Assembly (NCBI RefSeq): GCF_022369475.1
Contig: NZ_CP059600.1
Coordinates: 1,550,001-1,614,000 of the forward strand
Direction of reading: 5' to 3'
Source of the DNA: Campylobacter sp. RM12651
Lineage (GTDB): Bacteria; Campylobacterota; Campylobacteria; Campylobacterales; Campylobacteraceae
DNA length: 64,000 nucleotides
Both the position numbers and the translations under genes were made by a program. Shown here in pieces: positions 8,745 to 18,834 of the stretch. Position 1 is the first letter of the stretch. Every line of letters begins with the position of its first letter. Under the pieces are notes generated by a model. That model was given only the letters and a program-made list of their open reading frames with translations, was not told where the DNA came from and made no database searches.

Positions 8745-9106
8745 ATATTTTTATGGTTGCTTTAGGTGGAGCCATTGGTGCTGTTTTAAGATATATTTTA
8801 AGCACTTTTATAAATCGTAATTTTGATTTTAAATTCTTTATAGCTGGGACATTAATCGTTAATTTAATAGGCTGTTTTTTGATAGGATTATTTTATGCAC
8901 TAGCTAAAAATTACGAGAGTTTAAACGAGATAAGATTATTAATAGTAGTAGGATTTTTAGGTGCTTTTACTACTTTTTCATCAATTACTTATGAGAGCAT
9001 AACATTATTAAAATCATTAGGCTTCGTTGCCTTTAGTGCAAATATTATTTTAAATGTAGTATTTGGACTAATAGCAACTTATATTGCTTTAAATTTTTTT
9101 AAATAG
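8741..9106 (+). CDS. crcB: Fluoride channel CrcB/Fluc
   Basis: A 121-residue protein with four predicted helices and the family signatures GGAIGAVLRY near the N-terminus, NLIGCFLIGL in helix 2 and GFLGAFTTFSSITYE in helix 3, which lines the fluoride pore. Fluc proteins work as dual-topology dimers that export fluoride. The likely start is GTG 8741, overlapping the plsC stop as GTGA; ATG 8753 is an alternative. No fluoride riboswitch was seen, as expected for an internal operon gene. Confidence 0.93.
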   Translation: MNIFMVALGGAIGAVLRYILSTFINRNFDFKFFIAGTLIVNLIGCFLIGLFYALAKNYESLNEIRLLIVVGFLGAFTTFSSITYESITLLKSLGFVAFSANIILNVVFGLIATYIALNFFK

Positions 9107-9114
9107 GAGAAAAT

Positions 9115-10932
9115 ATGGAATTTAAAACCGAAGTAAATCAATTACTTAATTTAATGATTCATTCACTTTACTCAAATAAAGAAATATTTTTAAGAGAGCT
9201 TATATCAAACTCAAGCGACGCTATAGATAAGCTAAATTTCTTAAACCTTAGCGATGAAGCTTATAAAGGAATTAGCTTTAATCCTAGTATTAAAATTAGT
9301 ATTAATAAAGACGCTAAATTATTAATCATAGAAGATAACGGCATAGGTATGGACGAAGCTGATTTAAATAATAATTTAGGCACAATTGCTTCAAGTGGAA
9401 CTAAGAAATTCTTAGAAAATTTAAGCGAAGATGCTAAGAAAAATAGCGATTTGATAGGTCAATTTGGTGTTGGATTTTATTCAGCATTTATGGTTGCAAA
9501 TAAAATTGAAGTTTATACTAAAAAAGCCTTAAGCAATGATTCGTTTTTATGGAGTTCTGATACAAATGGTTATGAAATCACTAAAACAAATAAAGATAGT
9601 TTTGGCACAAAAATAGTTCTACATTTAAAAGATGATGAGTTTTTAAACACTCACACTATTGAAAACCTAGTTAGCAAGTATTCAAATCATATTTCTTATC
9701 CGATTTTCTTAGAAAAAGAGATAAGTGTTGGCGAAGGAGAAAACGCTAAAACTGAATTAAAATTCGAGCAAATCAATAAAGCAAAAGCTTTATGGAGAGA
9801 AAACAAAGCAAGCCTTAAAAAAGAAGATTATTTAAAATTCTATGAAGGCATAAGTTATGATAGTAAAGAGCCGATTTTATATGTTCATACTAAAAGCGAG
9901 GGCGGTTCTTTAGAATATTCAAGCTTATTTTTTATCCCTGCAAATGCTCCACACGATTTATATAGAGTAGATTATGAAAAAGGTATAAAACTTTATGTAA
10001 AAAGAGTATTAATTAGCGAAAAAGAAGAGATTTTACCAAGTTACTTAAGATTTATTAAAGGTGTGCTTGATGTTGAGGATTTACCTTTAAATGTAAGTCG
10101 TGAGATACTACAAGAAAATGTAATTTTAAGAAAAATCAAAGAAATCAGCACTAAAAAGATTTTAGGCGAATTAGAAAAATTACAAAAAAATGACGCTAAT
10201 AAATATGATGAGTTTTATAAATTATTTGGTGCTGTATTAAAAGAAGCATTGTTTGACCCAAGTGCAAACAAAGATGAAATTTTAGCATTATGCAAATTTG
10301 ATAATAGTCAAAACGATACTCAAATCACACTTGATGAATATTGTGCTAATTTAGGCGAAAACAAAACTATTTATTATCTAATCGGTGAAAACAAAGAATT
10401 ATTAAAACACTCACCTTTACTTGAAAGCTACAAAAAAAATGGCATAAATGTATTGCTTTTAAGCGACAAGATTGACCCAATCGTAATTCCTATGGTTCAT
10501 AAATATAAAGATTTTGATTTAAAAGCTATAAACGAAGTTGATGAAATCAAAAAAGATGAATTAAACGAAGAGCAAAAAGGCTTTTGTGAAAAATTAAGCA
10601 AAATATTAGAAAATGATGTAAAAGAAGTAGTTTTATCTAATTCTTTAGAAAGCTCATTATCAAGCTTAGTTTATGATACTAAAGACCAAGAATATATGAT
10701 GGCTAAAATGATGGCTCAATTTAGCGGAGAAAAAATGAATGCTAAAGGCGTTTTACAACTAAATGCAAAACACGAATTAGTAGCAAAACTAATAAACGAA
10801 AATAACGAAGATAGCCTTAAAAATCTAGCATTTATAGCTTATGGCACCGCAGCACTTGCTCAAGGCTTAGAATTTGCTAAGGTTAGTGAGTTTAACGAAG
10901 CTGTTATAAATCTAGCTAAAAAAGCGTTTTAA
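9115..10932 (+). CDS. htpG: Chaperone HtpG (Hsp90)
   Basis: A 605-residue Hsp90 homologue. The N-terminal GHKL ATPase shows ELISNSSDAIDKL, EDNGIGM and GQFGVGFYSAFMV. The middle domain carries LPLNVSRE, and a C-terminal dimerisation domain is present. It is preceded by a good ribosome site (AGGAGAAAAT). It sits 8 bases after crcB and its stop overlaps the start of a DNA methyltransferase gene (TAATG), an unexpected coupling. Confidence 0.97.
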   Translation: MEFKTEVNQLLNLMIHSLYSNKEIFLRELISNSSDAIDKLNFLNLSDEAYKGISFNPSIKISINKDAKLLIIEDNGIGMDEADLNNNLGTIASSGTKKFLENLSEDAKKNSDLIGQFGVGFYSAFMVANKIEVYTKKALSNDSFLWSSDTNGYEITKTNKDSFGTKIVLHLKDDEFLNTHTIENLVSKYSNHISYPIFLEKEISVGEGENAKTELKFEQINKAKALWRENKASLKKEDYLKFYEGISYDSKEPILYVHTKSEGGSLEYSSLFFIPANAPHDLYRVDYEKGIKLYVKRVLISEKEEILPSYLRFIKGVLDVEDLPLNVSREILQENVILRKIKEISTKKILGELEKLQKNDANKYDEFYKLFGAVLKEALFDPSANKDEILALCKFDNSQNDTQITLDEYCANLGENKTIYYLIGENKELLKHSPLLESYKKNGINVLLLSDKIDPIVIPMVHKYKDFDLKAINEVDEIKKDELNEEQKGFCEKLSKILENDVKEVVLSNSLESSLSSLVYDTKDQEYMMAKMMAQFSGEKMNAKGVLQLNAKHELVAKLINENNEDSLKNLAFIAYGTAALAQGLEFAKVSEFNEAVINLAKKAF

Positions 10933-12020
10933 TGCAAGAAAACAAAGCCTATTTAAGCGAACAAATAATTACTTATTTAGGCAATAAACGCTCATTATTA
11001 GGCTTTATTGAAAAAGGCGTAAAATATGCAAAAACCGAGCTTAAAAAAGATAAATTAAGCTCGGTTGATTTGTTTAGTGGCAGTGGCATTGTCGCAAGAT
11101 TTTTAAAACAACACTCAAGCTATTTAATAGCAAATGATTTAGAAAGTTATAGTAAAGCAATCAATGAATGCTATTTATCAAATATTGATAATAATTTTTA
11201 TAAAGAGCTTGAAATAGAGCATAAAAAACTAAAAGAACAAATCATTAATAATTTTAATGAAAACGGCTTTATAAGAGAGCTTTACTCTCCTAAAGATGAG
11301 CTAAATATCACTCAAAATGATAGAGCTTTTTATACAAATTATAATGCTAGTTATATTGATACAGCAAGATTATTGCTAGAAAATCACAAATATAAAAAAT
11401 ACTTTTTAGCACCACTTTTATATGAAGCTAGTGTAAAAGTAAATACAAGTGGTGTTTTTAAAGGCTTTTACAAGAATAAAAACGGCATAGGAGAATGGGG
11501 CGGAAGTGGCAAAAATGCTCTTAGTAGAATCATTGCTAATATTGAATTAGCAATGCCTATTTTTTCAAACCATAATGTGCCTTTTAATGTGTTTTGGCAA
11601 GACGCAAATGTTTTAGCAAATGAGCTTGATTGTGATTTATGCTATATTGACCCACCTTACAATCAACACCCTTATGGCTCAAATTATTTTATGCTAAATC
11701 TAATTACAAATTATATTAAACCACAAGATATTTCTAAGGTTTCAGGTATTACAAAGGATTGGAATAAAAGCGTTTATAATTCTAAAAAAACAGCTAGCGA
11801 AAGCTTTTTTGAGCTAATAAACAATCTAAAAGCAAAAATAATTTTAATCTCATATAACAACGAAGGCATAATAAGTGAAGATGAATTTAAAAATACTCTT
11901 TTAAAATTTGGTAGCTTAAATATATTAGAGCAAAAATATAATACCTTTAGAGCAAGTAGAAATCTAAACAATCGTAAAATCCATGTAAAAGAGATTTTAT
12001 ATATCCTTAAAAAAATATAA
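10932..12020 (+). CDS. Orphan D12-class N6-adenine DNA methyltransferase
   Basis: The 362-residue product has the S-adenosylmethionine-binding motif I as DLFSGSGIVARF (about residues 45-56), the N-terminal ITYLGNKRSLL typical of D12-class adenine methylases, and the catalytic motif IV DPPYNQHPYGSNYFM (about residues 240-255). The target sequence cannot be read from sequence. No endonuclease gene is adjacent, so it is probably solitary. Its ATG overlaps the htpG stop, so it may be co-expressed with a stress chaperone. The 278-base stretch after it holds no clear gene. Confidence 0.88.
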   Translation: MQENKAYLSEQIITYLGNKRSLLGFIEKGVKYAKTELKKDKLSSVDLFSGSGIVARFLKQHSSYLIANDLESYSKAINECYLSNIDNNFYKELEIEHKKLKEQIINNFNENGFIRELYSPKDELNITQNDRAFYTNYNASYIDTARLLLENHKYKKYFLAPLLYEASVKVNTSGVFKGFYKNKNGIGEWGGSGKNALSRIIANIELAMPIFSNHNVPFNVFWQDANVLANELDCDLCYIDPPYNQHPYGSNYFMLNLITNYIKPQDISKVSGITKDWNKSVYNSKKTASESFFELINNLKAKIILISYNNEGIISEDEFKNTLLKFGSLNILEQKYNTFRASRNLNNRKIHVKEILYILKKI

Positions 12021-12298
12021 AAATAATATATGATTTAATATGCTTAATCACAAAAATTACCTAAAGCCTTGTTTTTATCTACAAAATATACTACTTATAA
12101 TAAAGACTTAAAATTATCATAAATATTTATATTTTTATTAAAAGAATTTAAAATTGTATCTTATAAATCAAAAAAGCTTTATTATTTAATAAAAATACTA
12201 ATTAATAAAAATTATTATTTATATTATCCATAGATATAATATTTAAAATATAATTACCTATGCAAATATTATTTGTATAAATTATTTAAGGAGTTTTT

Positions 12299-12970
12299 AT
12301 GAAAAAAATCATTTTTTCTTTACTTTGTTGTAGCAATTTATTAATATCTCAAACTTTTATAGAATTTAACACTCTAGGTGCAAGTATTAAAGACAAAAAT
12401 AATATTTTTGATAATGATTTATCTAGCACCTTAAACGCAAGTGTATATTTATACAAAATGGATAATTATGACAATGATTTTGTAGGTGGGATAGATTTTA
12501 GCCATTTTAATATATATTCAAGATTTTTTATAGGCAATCAAGGAAGCAAAACTGATATTGATTTATATAATTTCACAGCTTTAGGTGGATATGGATTTTA
12601 TAATGATATTTACAATATATCGCTTTCTTTATTAGGCGGTGTAGGATATGAAAAGGCTAAATATAATTTAAGTAGTGATATTATAAAAAACGCTAATTTT
12701 AATAAGAATTTAAAATCAAATCTATTAACGCTAGGAATTGCTGCTAAATCGTATTTGGACAGCAATTTAATACTTGGAATGAGATTATTTGCTAAGCACT
12801 ACACAAACAATAATATAAAAGAAAAATCAGTCCTATCAGGAGATATATCATTAGGTTATAGTATTTCAAGACAACTTAATGGGTTTTATACTCAAGTAAA
12901 AGTAGGCTATGATAATAATTTAGTAGGTAAAGGCGTTAATTTTGGAATAGGATTAGGCTATTCATTTTAA
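12299..12970 (+). CDS. Small outer-membrane beta-barrel-like protein
   Basis: A 223-residue protein with an N-terminal signal-like segment (MKKIIFSLLCCSNLLIS), then alternating hydrophobic/polar beta strands rich in G, Y and N, ending in GIGLGYSF with a terminal Phe. These are the hallmarks of an outer-membrane barrel, similar to the isolated translocator part of autotransporters. No passenger domain is present. The upstream 278 bases are very AT rich with AAGGAG before the ATG. Function unknown. Confidence 0.75.
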   Translation: MKKIIFSLLCCSNLLISQTFIEFNTLGASIKDKNNIFDNDLSSTLNASVYLYKMDNYDNDFVGGIDFSHFNIYSRFFIGNQGSKTDIDLYNFTALGGYGFYNDIYNISLSLLGGVGYEKAKYNLSSDIIKNANFNKNLKSNLLTLGIAAKSYLDSNLILGMRLFAKHYTNNNIKEKSVLSGDISLGYSISRQLNGFYTQVKVGYDNNLVGKGVNFGIGLGYSF

Positions 12971-12975
12971 AACTT

Positions 12976-13004
12976 AGGTTTTTTATCCAAAAGATAAAAA
13001 ACCT
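12976..13004. terminator. Bidirectional terminator between barrel gene and cmeF
   Basis: AGGTTTTTTATC / GATAAAAAACCT is a perfect 12-bp stem with a 5-base loop, positioned between two convergent stop codons. The AT-rich arms provide T tracts on both strands. Confidence 0.65.
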
Positions 13005-16000
13005 TAAATTAAATCTCTTTTATAAATTCTTTTTAACTTTCTATCTAATTTATAGCATACTTCATAAATTGCAGGAATAGCAAAAAGTGTTAATATGGTT
13101 GAACTAATAAGACCACTAATTACTGCAACTGCCATAGGAGAATTGCTCTCATAACCAGCTCCGTGTGAAATAGCTAAAGGTAGCATTGCAAAAATCATAG
13201 CAATCGTAGTCATTAATATCGCTCTAATTCTACTTTTGCCCGCTATTTTAAGAGCTTCTTTAACCCCTACTCCGCTATCACATAATTTATTTGCAACATC
13301 AATTAATAAAATTGCATTTTTGCCAACCATTCCAAATAACAAAATAAGAGCAACCAAAACAAATAAAGAAAATGTATTGCCTGTCAAATAAAGACCAATA
13401 CAAGCTCCTGCAAACGCAAGTGGCATTGTAATCATTATTACAAATGGAACAATAAAGCTTTCGTAAAGAGCTGCTAATACTAAATAAATTAATAAAAACG
13501 ACAAAATCATAACCATAATAAAACCAATAATCGTTTCTTCTAAAAGGTCAATAAAACCAGTAAATGTATATCTTAATCCAGTATTTTGCATAATCTTACT
13601 CATATTAGTTTCTAGTTTTGCCTTAACCTCGTCTAAAGAAACTCTATCAACCCCTGCAGTAATTTTTACTGAACGAGTTTTGTTAAGTCTATTAATACTA
13701 CTACTATCCTTAATTAGCCTAATATTTACTACATTTAATAGGCTAATTAAATTATTATCCATAGTTCTTATTTGTATTTTCTCAAGCGATTTCATATCTT
13801 CTTTAGATACTTTTTCAAGTTGAATAAATATATCTTTGCTATCTTTTAAACCATCCAATACCCCGACATTAGCGTGTGCAAAAGAAGTTTGAATTATCCC
13901 TGCTAATTCTTGGGTATTTACATTTAATTTTCTTGCTTTTTCTTTATCTATATAAATAGCTAAAACATCTGCATAAGCATCAATATCATCACTAATATCA
14001 ACAACACCTTTTAATTCACTTAAAATATTTTTCGCTCTTCTACTAGCACTTACTAAAGAAGAAAAATCATCACCCAATAATACAAATTGAACTGGCTCAT
14101 CAATACCTGCACCTTCAAATTTAGGTATTTCTAAAACTTTGATTTTAAATTCTTTTAAACTCAAACTATCTCTTAGATTAGATACTACTTCTTTTTGTCT
14201 TTCGGTTCTTTCATTTAAAGGTTTTAGCTTAACATATATTTTAGATTTTTTTCTATCTTTTGCATCATCGTAGCCTACTAATAAATAAGCATAATCTACA
14301 TTTTTATTTTCTTTAATTTGCTTTAAGACTTCTAAAGATTTAGCTTCCATAACTTCTATTGATAAATCTTTTTTAGATTCTATTTGAACTTGTAGTTCGC
14401 TATCATCTTCCATAGGTAAGAAATCAAGTCCTATTTTAGGTGCTAAAGAAAAAGATAAAGCACATAAAATTAAAATAATACCTATAAAAATCTTTTTATA
14501 TTCTAATATAGTATCAAGTGTATTTTCATACCAACTTTCTAATTTAATAAAATATTTTTCTGTTCTATCGTGAAATTTACTCTCGTTGGTATTTAAAAAC
14601 CTAGCACTAATGGTTGGGACTAAAAATACACAAACTAAAAACGATATAATTACTCCAAAGGCAACACTCATTCCTAATGTATTAAAAAACAAACCAGAAA
14701 TACTATTCATAAACGAAATCGGAATAAACACGCATAATAAAACTATACTGATACTAAATACAGAAAAAGCAATATCCTTAATACCTTCATAGCTTGCATA
14801 TAAAGCATTTTTCTCTGCCTTAATTTTTTTACTAATATTTTCAATTACAACTATTGCATCATCTACGAATATACCAATAGATAAAGTAAGTGCTATTAAT
14901 GTCAAACGATTTAAATCGTATCCAAATAAATCTATTAGAAAAAAACTTGAAATAATTGAAGTAGGAATTGCAATGCTAGCAATAATAGTAGCACTAATAT
15001 TTCTTAAAAATAAAAATACTATTAAAATTGTTAAAATCACCCCTAAACACATATCAAATACAACTTGATTTATATGCTTTGTAATATTTTCTGATTTATC
15101 ATAAACAACTTCAAATTCTATATTTTTATGATAATCTTGAATACCTATTAAGGCTTGTTTAATATTTTTAGCAACTTCTAAGCTATTTTGACCTGTGATT
15201 TTTTTAAGCTCTACTAAAACCCCATTATCTCCATTAAAATGAGCATAACTATCTTTTAAAGTATATCCTATACTAATATCTGCTACATCTTTTAAAAATA
15301 CTCCTGGAGCTATTCTTAATTGCTCTAATTCTTCTATACTATTTGAGTCGAAATAACCTTTAATAGTTATATTTTTAGCTTCATTTTCAATACTTCCTAA
15401 AAAAGTTTTAAAATTCTGCATTTTTATTAGTTTTGCTACATCTAAAGAATTAATATGGTATTTATTTAATTCATCTAAATTTAAATCTATTTTTATGTTA
15501 TTTTTTAAATAACCTACCATTTTAACTTCTCCAACGCCCTTTATACGCTGGAAATCACCTTCTATATCATCTTCAATAATTTGCATCAAAGCCTTATCAT
15601 CTAATTGCTTAGATGAAATAAAAATACTCATAACCGCACCTGCATCAGATGAGACTTTTTCAACGCTAGGTGGATATTCTAATTTTATTTTTGATATTTT
15701 TTCACGAATATCATTTACTGCTATTTCTAAATCTCTTCCTAATTCAAATTCCACAGCAATTACACTTAAATTATTAAAACTTTTTGAAGTAATTCTTTTG
15801 ATTTGACTTACACCAGATATTTGATTTTCTAATTTTTTAGTAATTTGAGATTCTACATAGCTTAAATCAGCATTTGCAAATGTTGTAATTTTTACAAGTG
15901 GAATATCAACATTAGGATATAAATTAATAGGCATTGTAAAAATTGATATAACACCAAAAAACAATAACCCTAAAAAGGTCATTAAAATAGTAACAGGTCT

Positions 16001-16021
16001 ATTAATTGCAATTTTTAACAT
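13004..16021 (-). CDS. cmeF: RND multidrug efflux transporter, CmeF type
   Basis: A 1005-residue inner-membrane proton/drug antiporter. It has twelve predicted helices and two large periplasmic loops. Recognisable RND signatures are the N-terminal RPVTILMTFLGLLFFG, the proton-relay Asp pair in GIFVDDAIVVIENI (helix 4) and the late GMVGKNAILLIDVANK. Length, and partner lengths of 243 and 418 residues, match the CmeDEF system of Campylobacter jejuni as I recall it, rather than CmeABC. It ends an operon with cmeE (adjacent base) and cmeD. Confidence 0.88.
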   Translation of the reverse strand: MLKIAINRPVTILMTFLGLLFFGVISIFTMPINLYPNVDIPLVKITTFANADLSYVESQITKKLENQISGVSQIKRITSKSFNNLSVIAVEFELGRDLEIAVNDIREKISKIKLEYPPSVEKVSSDAGAVMSIFISSKQLDDKALMQIIEDDIEGDFQRIKGVGEVKMVGYLKNNIKIDLNLDELNKYHINSLDVAKLIKMQNFKTFLGSIENEAKNITIKGYFDSNSIEELEQLRIAPGVFLKDVADISIGYTLKDSYAHFNGDNGVLVELKKITGQNSLEVAKNIKQALIGIQDYHKNIEFEVVYDKSENITKHINQVVFDMCLGVILTILIVFLFLRNISATIIASIAIPTSIISSFFLIDLFGYDLNRLTLIALTLSIGIFVDDAIVVIENISKKIKAEKNALYASYEGIKDIAFSVFSISIVLLCVFIPISFMNSISGLFFNTLGMSVAFGVIISFLVCVFLVPTISARFLNTNESKFHDRTEKYFIKLESWYENTLDTILEYKKIFIGIILILCALSFSLAPKIGLDFLPMEDDSELQVQIESKKDLSIEVMEAKSLEVLKQIKENKNVDYAYLLVGYDDAKDRKKSKIYVKLKPLNERTERQKEVVSNLRDSLSLKEFKIKVLEIPKFEGAGIDEPVQFVLLGDDFSSLVSASRRAKNILSELKGVVDISDDIDAYADVLAIYIDKEKARKLNVNTQELAGIIQTSFAHANVGVLDGLKDSKDIFIQLEKVSKEDMKSLEKIQIRTMDNNLISLLNVVNIRLIKDSSSINRLNKTRSVKITAGVDRVSLDEVKAKLETNMSKIMQNTGLRYTFTGFIDLLEETIIGFIMVMILSFLLIYLVLAALYESFIVPFVIMITMPLAFAGACIGLYLTGNTFSLFVLVALILLFGMVGKNAILLIDVANKLCDSGVGVKEALKIAGKSRIRAILMTTIAMIFAMLPLAISHGAGYESNSPMAVAVISGLISSTILTLFAIPAIYEVCYKLDRKLKRIYKRDLI

Positions 16022-16753
16022 TTATTTATCCGTAATAATATAACCATCTCCAAATGAACCAATTTGTATGTCACTTGCTAAGACTTCTGCATAAATTTTT
16101 CTAGTTTTTATATCAATATTTGGATATATTTTACTAATTACACCTTTCATATTTAAGCCATTTATACTATATTCATAAGTATTACCTACTTTAACTTTAT
16201 CAGAGTATTTTTCATCAAAACTTAAAAGTAATTTAACTTCAGGGTAACTATCCAAAATAAATAATGGCTGATTAGGGCTTGCTACGCCTTCTCCAACTTC
16301 AATATATTTTGCCGTAATTATTCCATCAAAAGGGGCTTTTAATTTTTTTTGATTTATTAATGTTTCATATTTTTTACTAGACATTTTTGCTGATTTTAAT
16401 TTTTGTTCTGCTTCACTTTTTTTAAAGTTAATTTCATCTAAAATTTGTTCGTTTAATACTGATTTTACTTGTTCATATCTTTTAAGAGTGCTTGTAGCTA
16501 AAACTAAAGCTTCATTTGCTAATTTTTGTTGAACATTTGATTCTTCTAATCCAACTTGCTCAATTGAGCTATCAAGTTCTAATAAAACATCGCCTTTTTT
16601 TACACTACTACCAACATCTACATTTATTTTATTTACAATACCAAAAGATTGCAATGATAATTTAGCACTTTTTTGAGCAACCACATCAAAACTCGCATAA
16701 ATAGAATCAGCAAATAAATTAATACTAATCAATAAAATTACTAATTTTTTCAA
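16022..16753 (-). CDS. cmeE: Periplasmic membrane fusion protein, CmeE type
   Basis: A 243-residue adaptor that links the inner-membrane pump to the outer-membrane channel. It has a signal peptide (MKKLVILLISINLFA), a split lipoyl/barrel-sandwich domain (VGSSVKKGDVLLELDS and KLKAPFDGIITAKYIEVGEGV), an alpha-helical hairpin between these and a C-terminal beta-barrel. It is short for the family but equal to the CmeE class. It abuts cmeF directly and follows cmeD by 8 bases. Confidence 0.87.
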   Translation of the reverse strand: MKKLVILLISINLFADSIYASFDVVAQKSAKLSLQSFGIVNKINVDVGSSVKKGDVLLELDSSIEQVGLEESNVQQKLANEALVLATSTLKRYEQVKSVLNEQILDEINFKKSEAEQKLKSAKMSSKKYETLINQKKLKAPFDGIITAKYIEVGEGVASPNQPLFILDSYPEVKLLLSFDEKYSDKVKVGNTYEYSINGLNMKGVISKIYPNIDIKTRKIYAEVLASDIQIGSFGDGYIITDK

Positions 16754-16761
16754 TATTTCTC

Positions 16762-18018
16762 CTATAAATCAATTACAAAATCTTTAATAATGATACCTTT
16801 AGCAAGTAATAATTCTGCCTTAGATATTTCAAATTTAGCTTTACTTAAGCTAAGCTTCGCCAAAGCTCCTTGCATAGTTTCTAAAGAATTTAAATATTCA
16901 ACATATCCAACAAGTCCAGCTTCATATTTTTTAGCAATACTCTCATAAGCAATTTTGCTAGCATTTAAAAGCTTTTCATTAGCATTGATTTCTTCTTGTA
17001 TAGATGCAATTTTTTGAATTAATAGTTTTTCCTTTTCACTAACTGATTTTTTACTATATATATTCATTTCTTTAGCGGCTAAATTACTAAGTTTTGCACT
17101 CTCATATGCCTTTTTGTCAGCTCCAAAAGAAAAAACATTCCAAGATAAACCTAGCATAAATATATTTGAAAACATTTTTTCTTTTACTCTTTCTTTTACT
17201 ATCATATCAAACGGAGCATATAAAGAATAATTGAAATTATTTTTTGAAAATCCCACAATATTTTTTACAAAAATAGTAGGTTTAAATGGTGCTAATGATA
17301 AATCCTTATTAAGCTCACTCATCTCTTCTTTTAAAGAATTTATTTTAATATCATAAGATTTATTAGAACTATCTTCATAAATAATAGCACTGCCTTTTGT
17401 AGGAATAAAATTATTATTAGTTATTAAATAAATATTACTTAATATCTCATCTTTTTGATAATTTAAATTATTTAATTCACTTTTATTTAATTCTACTTTT
17501 GCTCTAAATATTTCTAGCTCATCATTAGGTCTTAAGCCTACTTTGTTTAAATTTTCTAATCTACTTAAACTCGCATTTAAATATTTTAAATTCTGCTCTT
17601 TATATTCAATATTTTCCATTAAAGCTAAATAAGAATAATATAAACTTGCTAAATTAAATTCCAATTCATTTTTAGCCTTTTCTAATTCAATTTGACTTAA
17701 TTCGTGATTTTTTTTCGCAAGATTTATATTAGAATTTCTTTTACCATCATAAATTAAAGCATCTATTGCTACACTTACATTTGTTAAATTATTTGGATTT
17801 ATTATATATCTATCATAATCAAAACTAACAAATCCAACTTGTAAAGTAGCACTAGGATAGTATTTGTATTTTACGCTTTTTGCACTTTCTTCTTTGCTTA
17901 AAGTTTCATAATTTTTAGCTTTTAATTGCTCATTATTCTCAATACTTTCTAGCATAGTTTTTAAGCTAGTTGCATTCAGCAAACTAAGACTTAATAAAAT
18001 TAAAGATAATTTTTTCAT
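16762..18018 (-). CDS. cmeD: Outer-membrane efflux channel, TolC family, CmeD type
   Basis: A 418-residue outer-membrane factor with a signal peptide (MKKLSLILLSLSLLNA) and two OEP repeats of long helical coiled coils (for example YLNASLSRLENLNKVGLRPNDELEIFRA and KYEAGLVGYVEYLNSLETM, here quoted only in part). TolC-type trimers form the exit duct of RND pumps. It is first of cmeD-cmeE-cmeF and begins only 8 bases after the fliP stop, on the same strand, so it may be transcribed from the fliP promoter. Confidence 0.85.
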   Translation of the reverse strand: MKKLSLILLSLSLLNATSLKTMLESIENNEQLKAKNYETLSKEESAKSVKYKYYPSATLQVGFVSFDYDRYIINPNNLTNVSVAIDALIYDGKRNSNINLAKKNHELSQIELEKAKNELEFNLASLYYSYLALMENIEYKEQNLKYLNASLSRLENLNKVGLRPNDELEIFRAKVELNKSELNNLNYQKDEILSNIYLITNNNFIPTKGSAIIYEDSSNKSYDIKINSLKEEMSELNKDLSLAPFKPTIFVKNIVGFSKNNFNYSLYAPFDMIVKERVKEKMFSNIFMLGLSWNVFSFGADKKAYESAKLSNLAAKEMNIYSKKSVSEKEKLLIQKIASIQEEINANEKLLNASKIAYESIAKKYEAGLVGYVEYLNSLETMQGALAKLSLSKAKFEISKAELLLAKGIIIKDFVIDL

Positions 18019-18026
18019 ATTTTTTC

Positions 18027-18761
18027 CTATGTAAAACTTTTAACCAAATTACCAATTAATAAATTCCAACCATCGACTAAGACAAAAATTAGAATTTTAA
18101 ATGGTAAAGATATCATAACCGGCGGCAACATCATCATACCCATAGCCATTAATACTGATGATACAACCATATCAATTACTAAAAAAGGTAAGTATAGCAA
18201 AAATCCTATCTCAAATGCAGTTTTTAATTCACTAATCATAAAAGCAGGAACTAAAGTTACTAAATCCACATCATCAATACTCTTAGGATTATCAATATTT
18301 CTTAAGCGATAAAATAGTGCTAAATCCTTTTCTCTAGTATTTTTAAGCATAAATTCTTTAAACGGCTTAACACTTAATGCAAATGCTTCTTCATAGCCTA
18401 TTTTTTCTTCCAAATAAGGCTTAATGCCTGTTTCATAAGATTTATTAGCAGCTGGTTGCATTATAAAAAAAGTTATCACAAGTGCTAAAGATATTAAAAT
18501 TGTATTAGGCGGCATTGCTTGTGTTCCCATAGCTTGTCTCATAAACGAAAACACTATAACTAATCTTAAAAACGAAGTGCATACAAATATAATACTAGGA
18601 GCTAGAGCCAATATAGTTAAAACTATGACTACATTTAAAGTAGTTACTAATTGGCTAGGCGTTTCTGGTGCGCTTAGATTTAGATTTAATGTAGGAACGC
18701 TAAGTGGAGTATCAGCATAAATAAACACTGAAAACAATAATAAAAGCAATAGTTTTTTCAC
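18027..18761 (-). CDS. fliP: Flagellar export gate protein FliP
   Basis: A core component of the flagellar type III export gate. I choose GTG 18761 (VKKLLLLLLFSVFIYADTPLS, 244 aa), preceded by AAGGA at good spacing; the upstream ATG at 18797 has no ribosome site and would run into the divergent promoter region shared with glmU. The signal peptide is followed by FliP signatures SFLRLVIVFSFMRQAMGTQ and MGMMMLPPVMISLPFK. Length is typical. Four membrane helices are visible. Confidence 0.95.
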   Translation of the reverse strand: MKKLLLLLLFSVFIYADTPLSVPTLNLNLSAPETPSQLVTTLNVVIVLTILALAPSIIFVCTSFLRLVIVFSFMRQAMGTQAMPPNTILISLALVITFFIMQPAANKSYETGIKPYLEEKIGYEEAFALSVKPFKEFMLKNTREKDLALFYRLRNIDNPKSIDDVDLVTLVPAFMISELKTAFEIGFLLYLPFLVIDMVVSSVLMAMGMMMLPPVMISLPFKILIFVLVDGWNLLIGNLVKSFT

Positions 18762-18834
18762 TAATTTCCTTAAATAGTTTTTAAAAATGTTATCCAAAAC
18801 TTGCTAACATTTTCTTAAAATCTAAAGGAAAAAT

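Noticed and set aside
18762-18797. Longer FliP start at ATG 18797
   Set aside because: No ribosome site, and the extension puts 12 charged residues before the signal peptide; GTG 18761 has AAGGA at good spacing.
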